The notes beneath the pieces are model-generated. The model was not told where the DNA came from and made no database searches. It was given only the letters and a program-made list of their open reading frames with translations. Positions 1 through 7,473 of a stretch of 64,000 nucleotides of DNA are shown here, in pieces. A program made the translations under genes and the position numbers. Numbering within the stretch: position 1 is the first letter of the stretch; every line of letters starts with the position of its first letter. Source of the DNA: Dactylosporangium sucinum (GTDB lineage: Bacteria > Actinomycetota > Actinomycetes > Mycobacteriales > Micromonosporaceae); contig NZ_BMPI01000026.1 of NCBI RefSeq assembly GCF_014647515.1, positions 60,889-124,888 on the forward strand. Direction: 5' to 3'.

Positions 1-117
1 GGAGGCCTGCTGCAGGTGCTCCAGCTCGCCGCTCTCGGCGCCGGCCTCATAGTGGGCGTACGACGGGTCGTCGCCGTAGCCGGTGTCGCCGGTGTCGCCG
101 GTCTCGTAGTCGCTCAT
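1..117 (-). CDS. N-terminus of an unknown acidic protein (cut by window edge)
   Basis: The first 39 codons of a gene that runs off the left edge. The ATG at 117 is preceded by an AAAGGA ribosome-binding site about 8 bases upstream. The visible residues are acidic and rich in Gly, Asp and Tyr, with a short Gly-Asp-Thr repeat, which suggests a disordered N-terminal tail. Nothing here allows a function call. Third-position GC is high, as in the neighbouring chromosomal genes. Confidence 0.6.
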   Translation of the reverse strand, partial: MSDYETGDTGDTGYGDDPSYAHYEAGAESGELEHLQQAS

Positions 118-380
118 GCTGGGTCCTTTCGGGACGTGCAGGGTTTGTGGTGTATGTGGTGTCCGTCCGGCCGTACATCGATCACACTAGGGCCGCCGCA
201 AGCTCGCGGAATCCCTGAAACGTGCCACCGTCCCGGCCCAGTTCGAACGCGTTGTCGTGAAGCGTGGGCGGAGCGTATCGCGTGCTCAGCGGCCCGAGCT
301 ATCCCCGAGATGACAGCTGGTCAGCCATAATTCGGCCATTCGCCGCGCCCCGACCCGTCCGGTCGGCGGATACCCGACAG

Positions 381-551
381 TTACCGCCGGACTACCGCCG
401 GACTACCGCCGGACCAGCTCGACGACCCGGTGGTGGTCAGCAGCAGGAGCGGGCGGCGCTCCAGCCGTCGCCCCGCGTCGCGGAACTCGCCGATGAGCCT
501 GCGGTTGAACGCGGCCTGGTCCGGCGGCAGGTTGGTCGACGGCTCGCTCAT
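381..551 (-). pseudogene. truncated deazaflavin (F420)-dependent nitroreductase fragment
   Basis: A 56-codon reading frame resembles only the N-terminus of the Ddn-type deazaflavin-dependent nitroreductase family: an FNRRLIGEFR segment, then a hydrophobic PLLLLTTTG strand. Full members are about 130-150 residues. Here the glycine-rich piece before the strand is shortened, and after TTTG the frame runs into a triplicated 11-bp sequence (CCGCCGGACTA type, 383-415) and stops at TAA. All of the catalytic core is missing, so this is a dead remnant. It lies just downstream of another decayed gene on the same strand. Confidence 0.6.
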
Positions 552-560
552 GAAACGACT

Positions 561-1109
561 CTAGGCCGTGGCGGCGAGCAGCGCCGGCCAACCGCCAGCG
601 ACGATGCGGACCGTGCGGGCGGCCTTCGGGTGCAGGAAGGCCAGCAGCCGCTCGCCCTCGGCGGTGACGTCGCCGAGCTCGTCGTCGGTGAGCGTCCGCA
701 CGGGCGCGACGACCAGCTCCTTCGTGCGGCCGACCCGCCAGACCGCGGCCGTCGTGTGCAGGGCCTGCCCGCTGCGGCCCCACAGCCCCGCGGCGGCACC
801 TGGACGAGCGTCTCGAACACCCGGACCGCCTGGGCCATCGCCGCGGGGTCGCGGTCCGGCCACCGCTCGGCGAGCCGCTTGCCCAGCTCGGCGAACGTGA
901 GCGGCTCGGCCGCCAGGATCCGGGCGCCCTCCGCGACGATCTCCGGCACGATCGCCGGGTCGCCGGGCCGGCGGCCGAAGTTCGTCGCCCACATCCGCTC
1001 GCCGACGACGGCGACGAGCGGCCGCACGGCGAGGGCGTCGCGGGCGATCATCAGGTGGCTGCCGGGCCAGCGTGGCCCGGTTCAGCGCGCGGCCGTCGAG
1101 GACCTCCAT
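561..1109 (-). pseudogene. decayed winged-helix DNA-binding (AlkZ/YcaQ-like) protein
   Basis: Three pieces in different frames make up one gene. The start MEVLDGRALNRATLARQ is followed by a deletion and frame change near 1055. The middle part (HLMIARDALAVRPLV and on) is readable to about 790, and the C-terminal part (GLWGRSGQALHT to PALLAATA) is in another frame. The arrangement matches actinobacterial winged-helix DNA-binding domain proteins of about 350-380 residues. Roughly 70-80 residues are missing after the N-terminus and there are at least two frameshifts. The start codon lies 2 bases beyond the recQ stop, so it was once co-transcribed with recQ. Family assignment is from memory of the sequence pattern. 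Confidence 0.6.
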
Positions 1110-1111
1110 GC

Positions 1112-2827
1112 CTACGCGGGCTCCAGCAGCTTCGACTTGCGCACGATCGGCACCGACAGGGTCTTGTAGCCGACCTCGTCGAAGAGGACGACGACCCGGT
1201 CCCGCTCGTAGGCCATGACGGTGCCGGTGCCCCACTCGGTGTGCCGGACCTCGCTGGACACCGGGAAGGGCCGGTCCTCGTCGTGCCGGACCGGTTGTCT
1301 CGGGACCGCGGCGACGGGTTGGTGCCGGGTCTTGAACAGGCGCCGGTACCACGGGACCTTCGCCGGTGCCACCGGGTCGACGACGACGTTCCCGTTCGCG
1401 CAGTTGTCGCAGTGCTCGCACGGGCCGTCGCCCTGTTCGCCGAAGTACGCCAGCAGCGCGTTGCCCCGGCATCCGGCGCTCTCGGCGTACTGCCGCATCA
1501 TGTCGATCCTCGACCGGCGCAGCGTCTGGTGGCGCTCGTACTGGGCGAGCGCCAGCCGGGACGCCTCGGCCGGCGTGGGTGCGTACCGCGGGGCGCTCAG
1601 CTTGTTGCCGGTGCCGACCTCGACCGCGCCGACCTGCTCCAGCAGGGTCAGCAGCGCGGTGATCCGGCGGGCCGGCAGCCCGCTGCGGGTGGCGAGCGCG
1701 GTCCGGGTCGCCGGCCCCTCGCGCAGCGCCGCGGCGAGCTGGGTCAGCTCCTTGCCGTCGGGTGCGCCGGTCGCGAAGAAGCGCTGCAGCGCCACGTCCT
1801 CGGGCCGGAAGAACAGGATCGTGCGGGACTCGCCGCCGTCTCGGCCGGCCCGCCCGATCTCCTGCAGGTAGCTGTCGGGGGAGTCGGGCAGGGCGACATG
1901 GTGCACCCACCGGATGTTGGGCTTGTCCACGCCCATGCCGAAGGCGCTGGTCGCCACCATGACGGGGATCTTGTCCGCCATGAAGTCGGTGTACCGCCGG
2001 TTGCGCTCGCCCGCGGCCAGGCCGGCGTGGAACGCGACCGCCTCGACGCCGTGCTCGGTCAGCCGGGTGGCGTACTGCTCGGCGATCGCGCGGGTCGGCG
2101 CGTACACGATGCCCGGTCGTGGTTCCTGCCGGACCTGGGTCAGCAGCCGCTGCCAGCGCTGCTCGTCGCTGGTGCAGTGCACGGCGGCCAGCTTGAGGTT
2201 GGGCCGGTCGAGCCCGGCGACCAGGGTGAACGGGTCGCGCAGCCCGAGCGTCGCGGTGATGTCGGCGCGCACCGGCGGGGACGCGGTGGCGGTCAGCGCG
2301 ACCACCGGCGGGCGGCCCAGCTCGCGGATGAGGTGGCCGAGCTGCAGGTAGTCCGGGCGGAAGTCGTAGCCCCAGGCGGAGACGCAGTGCGCTTCGTCGA
2401 CCGCGACGAGGCTCGGCCTGAGCGCTCTGACCTCGTCGAGCCGGTCGGGGTTGCCGAGCTGCTCGGGCGTGATGAACAGGAAGCGCGCGGTCGCGTTGCG
2501 CAGGTGCTCCAGCGCTTGCTGCTGCTGGTTCGGCGTCTCGGCCGAGCTGATCCGCACCGCCTGGCCCGCGATGCGCCGGTTGAGTCCGGCGATCTGGTCC
2601 TGCTGGAGGGCCAGGAGTGGTGAGATGACGATCGTGGGACCCGGCAGCAGCATCGCCGGCACCTGGTAGACGGCCGACTTTCCGCCGCCGGTGGGTAACA
2701 CGACGAGGGCGTCACGCTTCTTGAGCAGGGCGCGCATCGGGGGTAGCTGTCCGGGGCGGAGGCGTTCCCAGCCGAAGTGCTGGCGGGCGGCGCGGCGCAG
2801 GCGGGGCGCGAGAGGCACAAGATTCAT
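1112..2827 (-). CDS. recQ: ATP-dependent DNA helicase RecQ
   Basis: A 571-residue RecQ-family 3'-5' DNA helicase, acting in recombination and repair of stalled forks. Motif I (PTGGGKSAVYQ, about residue 45), the Walker B box DEAHCVSAWGYDFRPDY (about 143-160), motif VI (QEIGRAGRDG) and the RecQ zinc-binding cysteines (CRGNALLAYF then CEHCDNC) are all present. No HRDC domain is seen. The C-terminus ends instead in a short WGTGTV/GYKTLS domain typical of actinobacterial RecQs. I take the ATG at 2827, where homology starts; the longer open frame upstream has no helicase features. No clear Shine-Dalgarno is visible, so the start is moderately certain. Confidence 0.93.
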   Translation of the reverse strand: MNLVPLAPRLRRAARQHFGWERLRPGQLPPMRALLKKRDALVVLPTGGGKSAVYQVPAMLLPGPTIVISPLLALQQDQIAGLNRRIAGQAVRISSAETPNQQQQALEHLRNATARFLFITPEQLGNPDRLDEVRALRPSLVAVDEAHCVSAWGYDFRPDYLQLGHLIRELGRPPVVALTATASPPVRADITATLGLRDPFTLVAGLDRPNLKLAAVHCTSDEQRWQRLLTQVRQEPRPGIVYAPTRAIAEQYATRLTEHGVEAVAFHAGLAAGERNRRYTDFMADKIPVMVATSAFGMGVDKPNIRWVHHVALPDSPDSYLQEIGRAGRDGGESRTILFFRPEDVALQRFFATGAPDGKELTQLAAALREGPATRTALATRSGLPARRITALLTLLEQVGAVEVGTGNKLSAPRYAPTPAEASRLALAQYERHQTLRRSRIDMMRQYAESAGCRGNALLAYFGEQGDGPCEHCDNCANGNVVVDPVAPAKVPWYRRLFKTRHQPVAAVPRQPVRHDEDRPFPVSSEVRHTEWGTGTVMAYERDRVVVLFDEVGYKTLSVPIVRKSKLLEPA

Positions 2828-2963
2828 CGGGCGCGACTGTACCGGTGTTCGAACGCCACGGCGCGTTGAGCGACACGCCGTGTCCTTAGTACTCTTCCCG
2901 TCCCGCAACCAAAAAGCACCCGAAAGTGACGGTCTCAGCACCCTTCGTAGTCGAAAGTTCTTC

Positions 2964-3005
2964 GTGTCAGCAGGTGGACCCGCCTGCGCGGATCCACTCC
3001 GACAC
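2964..3005 (+). promoter_or_regulatory. possible leader hairpin before the sigma factor start
   Basis: GTGTC (2964-2968) pairs with GACAC (3001-3005), and inside it GTGGA pairs with TCCAC around a GC-rich loop. The fold ends directly before the GAGGGGG ribosome-binding site of the sigma factor gene, so it could gate translation. This is an observation of pairing only; no known riboswitch class is recognised. Confidence 0.3.
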
Positions 3006-3017
3006 GAGGGGGAACCG

Positions 3018-3905
3018 ATGACAACGACCCTTGAGGGTGCCACGCTCAAGGTCCAGTTGGAAGGCCGCGAGCTCGAAGATCTCATCCGGGAGCACCTGCC
3101 GCTCGTCGGGCATCTGGTCCGCCAGACGCTCGGCCGCCTGCCCGCCCACGTCAGCCGCGAGGACCTGGTCTCCGCCGGGATGGCGGCCCTGGCCGGCGCC
3201 GCGAAGGCGTTCGATCCTTCGCGCGGCATTCCGTTCGGCAGCTTCGCGACGACCCGCATCCGCGGCGCCATCCTCGACGAGCTGCGCGGGCTGGACTGGG
3301 CGAGCCGCTCGGTGCGGGCCCGGGCGCGGCAGGTCGACGCGATGCAGCAGGAGCTCACCGCGGCGCTCGGGCGCACCCCGACCAACCAGGAGCTCGCCGA
3401 GGCGCTCGGCGTCACGCTCGACGAGCTGCAGTCGATCGACGACGACGTCCAGCGGGCGGCGGTGCTGTCGCTGCAGGGCTTCGCGGCCGGCAGCGCGGAG
3501 GACATGGTCCCCGAGCGGGCCGCCGGGCCCGAGGACCTGATCCTGCACCGGGAGCGGATCGGCTACCTGCACAACGCGGTCGAGGCGCTGCCGGAGCGGC
3601 TCGGCAAGGTGGTGAAGGGGTACTTCTTCCAGGAGCGGCCGATGATGGAGATCGCCCGCGACCTGGGGGTGACCGAGTCGCGCGTGTCCCAGCTGCGGGC
3701 GGAGGCCCTCATGCTGCTGCGCGACGGCCTGAACACGCACCTGGACCCCGACCTGGTCCCGGCCGGCGACAAGCCGACGGGCTGCGTGGCCCGCCGCCGC
3801 GAGGCGTACCACGACAAGATCGCCAACGCCGGCAACCTGAACAGCCGCCTGGCCCAGACGAACCACCACGGCATGCCGTTCGTGGCGTCGACGCGGCATT
3901 CCTGA
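3018..3905 (+). CDS. FliA/WhiG-family RNA polymerase sigma factor
   Basis: A 295-residue group 3 sigma factor. Region 2 is visible at about residues 20-95 (LVGHLVRQTLGRLP, EDLVSAGMAALAGAAKAFDP, FGSFATTRIRGAILDELR), region 3 at about 100-150 (GRTPTNQELAEALG) and region 4 at about 195-250 (ALPERLGKVVKGYFF, EIARDLGVTESRVSQLRAEAL). In motile actinomycetes such factors drive flagellar genes, and in Streptomyces WhiG drives sporulation; the sequence does not decide between them. A basic tail of roughly 40 residues follows region 4, longer than usual. The ATG follows a GAGGGGG ribosome-binding site. No anti-sigma gene is adjacent. Confidence 0.9.
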   Translation: MTTTLEGATLKVQLEGRELEDLIREHLPLVGHLVRQTLGRLPAHVSREDLVSAGMAALAGAAKAFDPSRGIPFGSFATTRIRGAILDELRGLDWASRSVRARARQVDAMQQELTAALGRTPTNQELAEALGVTLDELQSIDDDVQRAAVLSLQGFAAGSAEDMVPERAAGPEDLILHRERIGYLHNAVEALPERLGKVVKGYFFQERPMMEIARDLGVTESRVSQLRAEALMLLRDGLNTHLDPDLVPAGDKPTGCVARRREAYHDKIANAGNLNSRLAQTNHHGMPFVASTRHS

Positions 3906-3940
3906 CCCGGGCCGGGGCTCAGGTGGCCCCGGCCCTCGGT

Positions 3941-4099
3941 CTACTCGTCCTGCCCGTAGTTCCTGAGGATGTAGTCGGCGTACCAGCCCGGCCAGTCCTC
4001 GTCGCGGTGCCCGAGCTGCGCCTCGTGCGCGCCGTGGGCCCGCTCGGCGTCCCTGAGCGCCGCGGCGAGGGCGGCGACGTCGTCGAACGTGACTCGCAT
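3941..4099 (-). CDS. small conserved actinobacterial protein
   Basis: A 52-residue acidic protein with the pattern VTFDDVAALAAAL followed by RDEDWPGWYADYIL. I recognise this as a common small actinobacterial family of unknown function, often close to VOC/glyoxalase genes. It starts 8 bases after the stop of the upstream VOC gene on the same strand and has a strong AAGGAG ribosome-binding site, so the two probably form an operon. No catalytic motif or membrane segment is present. Confidence 0.7.
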   Translation of the reverse strand: MRVTFDDVAALAAALRDAERAHGAHEAQLGHRDEDWPGWYADYILRNYGQDE

Positions 4100-4107
4100 G
4101 GTGCTCC

Positions 4108-4551
4108 TTACCGGCCGGGGGCCTTCTGCTGGACCTGCTGGAGAATCCACTCGTTGCCGTCGGGGTCGCGGAACGAGGCGAACGAACCGTAACTCTGCAC
4201 CGACGGGTGCGGGCCGGGCACCCGGCCTTCCGTGCCCGCGTGGTGGAAGATGCCGCCGGCGTCGTGGAAGACCTCGGAAACGTTCGCGCCGTGGGCGACG
4301 AGCTCCTCGCGCGCCTTCTCGATGTCGTACACGACGAGGTGCAGCCCCTGCGTGGACCCGGGCTTCGCGGTGGTCAGCCTGGTCCCGAAGATGACCGAGG
4401 CCGCCGACCCGGGCGGGGTGACCTGGACGACCCGCAGCCCGTCCTCGGCGGTGAAGTCGGCGTCCAGCCGGAAGCCGAGCCCCCGGTAGAACGCCTTGGC
4501 CCGGTCGACGTCACCGACGGGGATGACCACGACCTCAAGCTTGAGTTCCAC
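4108..4551 (-). CDS. VOC (glyoxalase/bleomycin-resistance) superfamily protein
   Basis: A 147-residue protein with the paired beta-alpha-beta-beta-beta units of the vicinal oxygen chelate fold. It opens with VVVIPVGDVDRAKAFYRGLG and closes with SFASFRDPDGNEWILQQV. Family members bind a divalent metal and act as lyases, dioxygenases or drug-binding proteins; the substrate cannot be read from sequence. I use the GTG at 4551, preceded by GGAG, where the fold begins. It is followed closely by the 52-residue protein gene. Confidence 0.85.
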   Translation of the reverse strand: MELKLEVVVIPVGDVDRAKAFYRGLGFRLDADFTAEDGLRVVQVTPPGSAASVIFGTRLTTAKPGSTQGLHLVVYDIEKAREELVAHGANVSEVFHDAGGIFHHAGTEGRVPGPHPSVQSYGSFASFRDPDGNEWILQQVQQKAPGR

Positions 4552-4887
4552 GTTCCCACTCCGTTCTCGTTCCGGTAGCCCAGCGTGGCGCGCAGACCTA
4601 CCCCGTGAAACCCGTGGGAACCCCTGGCCGTCGGCGGCGGACCGGCGTTGCCGCCCTTCGCCTCGCTCGATCGTGCCGGGTGAGGAGCATAGTGTGACCT
4701 GCGGTGGCCGACATGATCGTGATCGGGGCGAGCACGACGGCCTCGTCACGGACGTCCAGGTCGCGCCGGCGGCATGGCCGCCGGGCGGGCGCGACACGGC
4801 CACGTCGCCCGCGTCACACAACGAGCTGATCGCGGGGAGCGGCAGAGCGTGGCACCGGCGGTAGGTGCTGCGGAAGAGGGTTCGACG
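4552..4887 (+). other. intergenic region without a clear gene
   Basis: I see no convincing reading frame between the VOC gene and the broken histidine kinase. Short open frames here have no family features. The promoters for the leftward VOC operon and the ancestral rightward kinase gene should lie here. Confidence 0.4.
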
Positions 4888-5445
4888 ATGTTGGCACGTC
4901 TGGCGGCCCGGCTGGTGCGCCCGACGCCGCCGCCACCGCCACTGTGGCTCGGGATCGCGGACCGGCACCCTGCTCGTCCCAGCCGACCTGCCGGATCCGG
5001 CCCTGCGGCGGCTGCGCGAACGGGTCGTGCCCCGGCTGGAGACCCTGCTGCAGACCGCGACCGAGCGCGAGGCCATGGCCAACTCGCTGCGCGACCCTCG
5101 AGCTCCGCGCGGCCGAGGCGCTGCTGCCGGGCAACCCCGACGAGGTCAAGGCGCGGCTCGGCCGGACGACCGAGGGGCTGGCCGACGCGTCCAAGGAGCT
5201 GCAGGAGATCTCGTGCGGCATCCACCCGGCCGTCCTCTCGCAGGGCGGCCTCATGCCCGCGCTGAGGACGCTCGCCCGCCGCAGCCCGTCGTGGTCACGA
5301 TCAACCGGGGTCCCAGACGCCAGCTGCCCAGCAGCGTCGAGGTCGCCGCCTACTACGTCGTGTCCGAAGCGCTCACGAACGCAGCCAAGCACGCCCGCGC
5401 CTCCAGGGTCGAGGTGAACCGGCACCGCGTGATGCTCGGGGAGCC
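4888..5445 (+). pseudogene. degraded sensor histidine kinase (HisKA_3 type)
   Basis: Pieces of one kinase lie in three frames. MLARLAARLVRPTPPPPPLW is the usual start of a membrane-bound actinobacterial kinase. Next comes the coiled linker LPDPALRRLRERVVPRLETL, then KARLGRTTEGLADASKELQE with the dimerisation helix and GIHPAVLSQGGL, then the ATPase N-box region VEVAAYYVVSEALTNAAKHA. Frameshifts occur near 5095 and 5285. The sensor, phospho-acceptor region and distal ATPase domain are deleted. No response regulator follows; the next gene points the other way. Confidence 0.7.
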
Positions 5446-5492
5446 GTCGTCCGCGCGGCGTCCGTCCGGGTCCGCCGCCGCGGGATGCGGCA

Positions 5493-6584
5493 TCAGCTTG
5501 ACGGCGTCAGCGGGAGGATCGCGCGGACCTCGAAGGTGCGGTCGTGCTGGGCCGCCGTCAGTGTGCCGCCCAGGTGCTCCACCCGGCGGCGCATGCCCGT
5601 GATGCCGATGCCCTCCGACGGGGGCGCGCCGGTCAGGTTCTGATTGCTCACCACCAGTGTCAGGGACGCCGGGCCGTGTTCGACGACGACCGACGCCTTC
5701 GGGTGGGCCGAGTGCTTCACCACGTTGGTCAGGGCTTCCTGCAGTACCCGATATGCGGCCACATCGACCGCGGACGGCACCGGCGACGGGGTGCCGCGCC
5801 GCACGACGCCGACCGTGAGGCCCGCCGCCTCCACCCGGGCGACCAGGGCGTCCAGGTGCGCCAGGCCCGGGGTCGGGGCGCGGTCCGGTGCGTCCGGGGA
5901 GATCTCGGCGAGCGTGGTGCGCAGCTCGGCCAGGGCGTCCGCGCTCGCCCGGCTGATCGCCTCCAGAGCCACCGCGGCCTGGTCCGGCTTCGTACGCTGG
6001 AGGTGCAGCGCGATGTCGGCCTGCATCTGGATCGCTGCCAGGCCGTGGCCGACCACGTCGTGGACCTCCTGGGCCAGCCGCAGGCGTTCGGCGTCGACCA
6101 GGCGGCGCTCCGCCTCCAGGCGCTCCCGCGTGCCGGCCTCCACCACCAGGCGCCGCGCCACGCCCAGCGTGAACGGAATCGCCACCCAGGCCGAGCCGGG
6201 GGCCAGGCCGAGGTAGCCGTCGAGCGCCGCGCTGTTGGTGAGCAGGTGCACGAGCAGCACGGCCAGCGCGCCGCCGCACCACAGGGACGCGGTGGGCAGC
6301 GAGCGCCGGCGGGCGACCTCGAAGACCGCCACCGCCACGCTGAACATGATCGGGCCGTAGGGGTAGCCGACGGTGAGGTACGTCGTCGTCGAGAGCACGA
6401 CGACCACCAGCGTCGGCAGCGGCCAGCGCGCGCGGAACGCGGTGGCGGCGCCGGCGACGACGATGAGCGCCAATGCCCAGGCATCGACCGGGCGGTTGGC
6501 CGGGTTGAACCGCTGGATGTACGGCGCGGTCACCAGGCCGACCGCCACCAGCGCCGCGGGCAGTCCGAACCGCAAGAGACCCAT
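5493..6584 (-). CDS. sensor histidine kinase (orphan)
   Basis: A 363-residue two-component sensor kinase. About five hydrophobic segments fill residues 1-150 (for example FGLPAALVAVGLVTAPYI and ALALIVVAGAATAF). A HisKA_3 dimerisation domain follows with the phospho-acceptor EVHDVVGHGLAAIQMQADIA (His about 203), then a HATPase with N-box AYRVLQEALTNVVKHS and the glycine loop GIGITGMRRRVEHLGG. The ATG at 6584 begins the first membrane helix; a start 12 codons upstream is possible. Its response regulator is not adjacent; the only LuxR regulator in the window is 27 kb away. Confidence 0.9.
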   Translation of the reverse strand: MGLLRFGLPAALVAVGLVTAPYIQRFNPANRPVDAWALALIVVAGAATAFRARWPLPTLVVVVLSTTTYLTVGYPYGPIMFSVAVAVFEVARRRSLPTASLWCGGALAVLLVHLLTNSAALDGYLGLAPGSAWVAIPFTLGVARRLVVEAGTRERLEAERRLVDAERLRLAQEVHDVVGHGLAAIQMQADIALHLQRTKPDQAAVALEAISRASADALAELRTTLAEISPDAPDRAPTPGLAHLDALVARVEAAGLTVGVVRRGTPSPVPSAVDVAAYRVLQEALTNVVKHSAHPKASVVVEHGPASLTLVVSNQNLTGAPPSEGIGITGMRRRVEHLGGTLTAAQHDRTFEVRAILPLTPSS

Positions 6585-6670
6585 GCGGCCATCATCGTGC
6601 GGTACCCCGCCGGGCGTCACCGTCAGAGCTGCGTACCTGGGCGTACGTCGGCGGGAGTACCGTCTCCGGC

Positions 6671-7411
6671 GTGCTCATCCTGTTGCCGCCGTCCGAGGGG
6701 AAGGCCGCCGCGCCCCGCCGGGGCAGCCCGCTCGACCTCGACGGGCTCACCTTGCCGGAGCTGCGCGCCGCGCGCGAGGCGGTCCTCGATGACCTGACCA
6801 AGCTCAGCGCCGATCCCGAGACGGCGCTCGCGACGCTCGGGCTGAGCGCCGGGCAGGCGGCCGAGCTGGAGCGCAACGCGGCGCTGCGCGACGCGCCGGC
6901 CGTGCCCGCCGGGAAGCTGTACACGGGCGTGCTCTACGACGCCCTCGACCTGGCGTCCCTGCCCGCCCCCGCCAAGCGCCGCGCCCGCAACCAGCTGCTG
7001 ATCTTCTCCGGGTTGTGGGGGGTGGTGGACCTGGCCGACCGCATCCCGCCGTACCGCTGCAGCATCGGCGTCCGCCTGCCCACCGCCGGGTCGCTGAGCA
7101 CGCACTGGAAGGCGGCCCTCGCCGGCCCGCTCGACGAGCTCGCCGGCGACGACCTGGTCCTTGACCTGCGTTCGTCCGCATATGTACCGATGTGGACGCC
7201 CCGCAACGCCGTCAGCGTGCGGGTGCTGCACGACGGCAAGGTCGTCAGCCATTTCAACAAGGCCACCAAGGGACGCGTCGTGCGCGATCTGCTGCTCGCC
7301 GGGGCCCGGCCCCGGACGCCGGCGCGTCTCGCGCAGGCGTTGGAGCAGGTGGGGTACCGCGTGGAGACCCGCCGTCCCGACCAGTTGGACGTGGTCGTCG
7401 ACACGCTGTAG
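6671..7411 (+). CDS. yaaA: peroxide stress protein YaaA/DUF328 family
   Basis: A 246-residue member of the YaaA family. It begins with the signature LILLPPSEGK and has the family blocks LYTGVLYDALDL, RNQLLIFSGLWGVV and HFNKATKGRVVRDLL. In E. coli YaaA limits free intracellular iron during hydrogen peroxide stress and binds DNA; the role here is by homology. It starts at a GTG 86 bases from the divergent histidine kinase start. No Cys-metal motif is seen. Confidence 0.9.
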   Translation: MLILLPPSEGKAAAPRRGSPLDLDGLTLPELRAAREAVLDDLTKLSADPETALATLGLSAGQAAELERNAALRDAPAVPAGKLYTGVLYDALDLASLPAPAKRRARNQLLIFSGLWGVVDLADRIPPYRCSIGVRLPTAGSLSTHWKAALAGPLDELAGDDLVLDLRSSAYVPMWTPRNAVSVRVLHDGKVVSHFNKATKGRVVRDLLLAGARPRTPARLAQALEQVGYRVETRRPDQLDVVVDTL

Positions 7412-7473
7412 CTTCGCCGTGTAGCTTCGCCGTTTCGCTGCGTGAGCAACCCGGGTCGGTCACTGTCGGAGGG

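Noticed and set aside
2840..2870. LexA/SOS box upstream of recQ
   Set aside because: The sequence TCGAAC-ACCG-GTACAG has only one good half-site; the second half does not match GTTCGA.
2828..3505. N-terminal extension of the recQ reading frame by ~225 codons
   Set aside because: The open frame continues upstream but has shadow-type composition, overlaps the sigma factor gene on the other strand and lacks helicase features. Homology starts at the Met at 2827.
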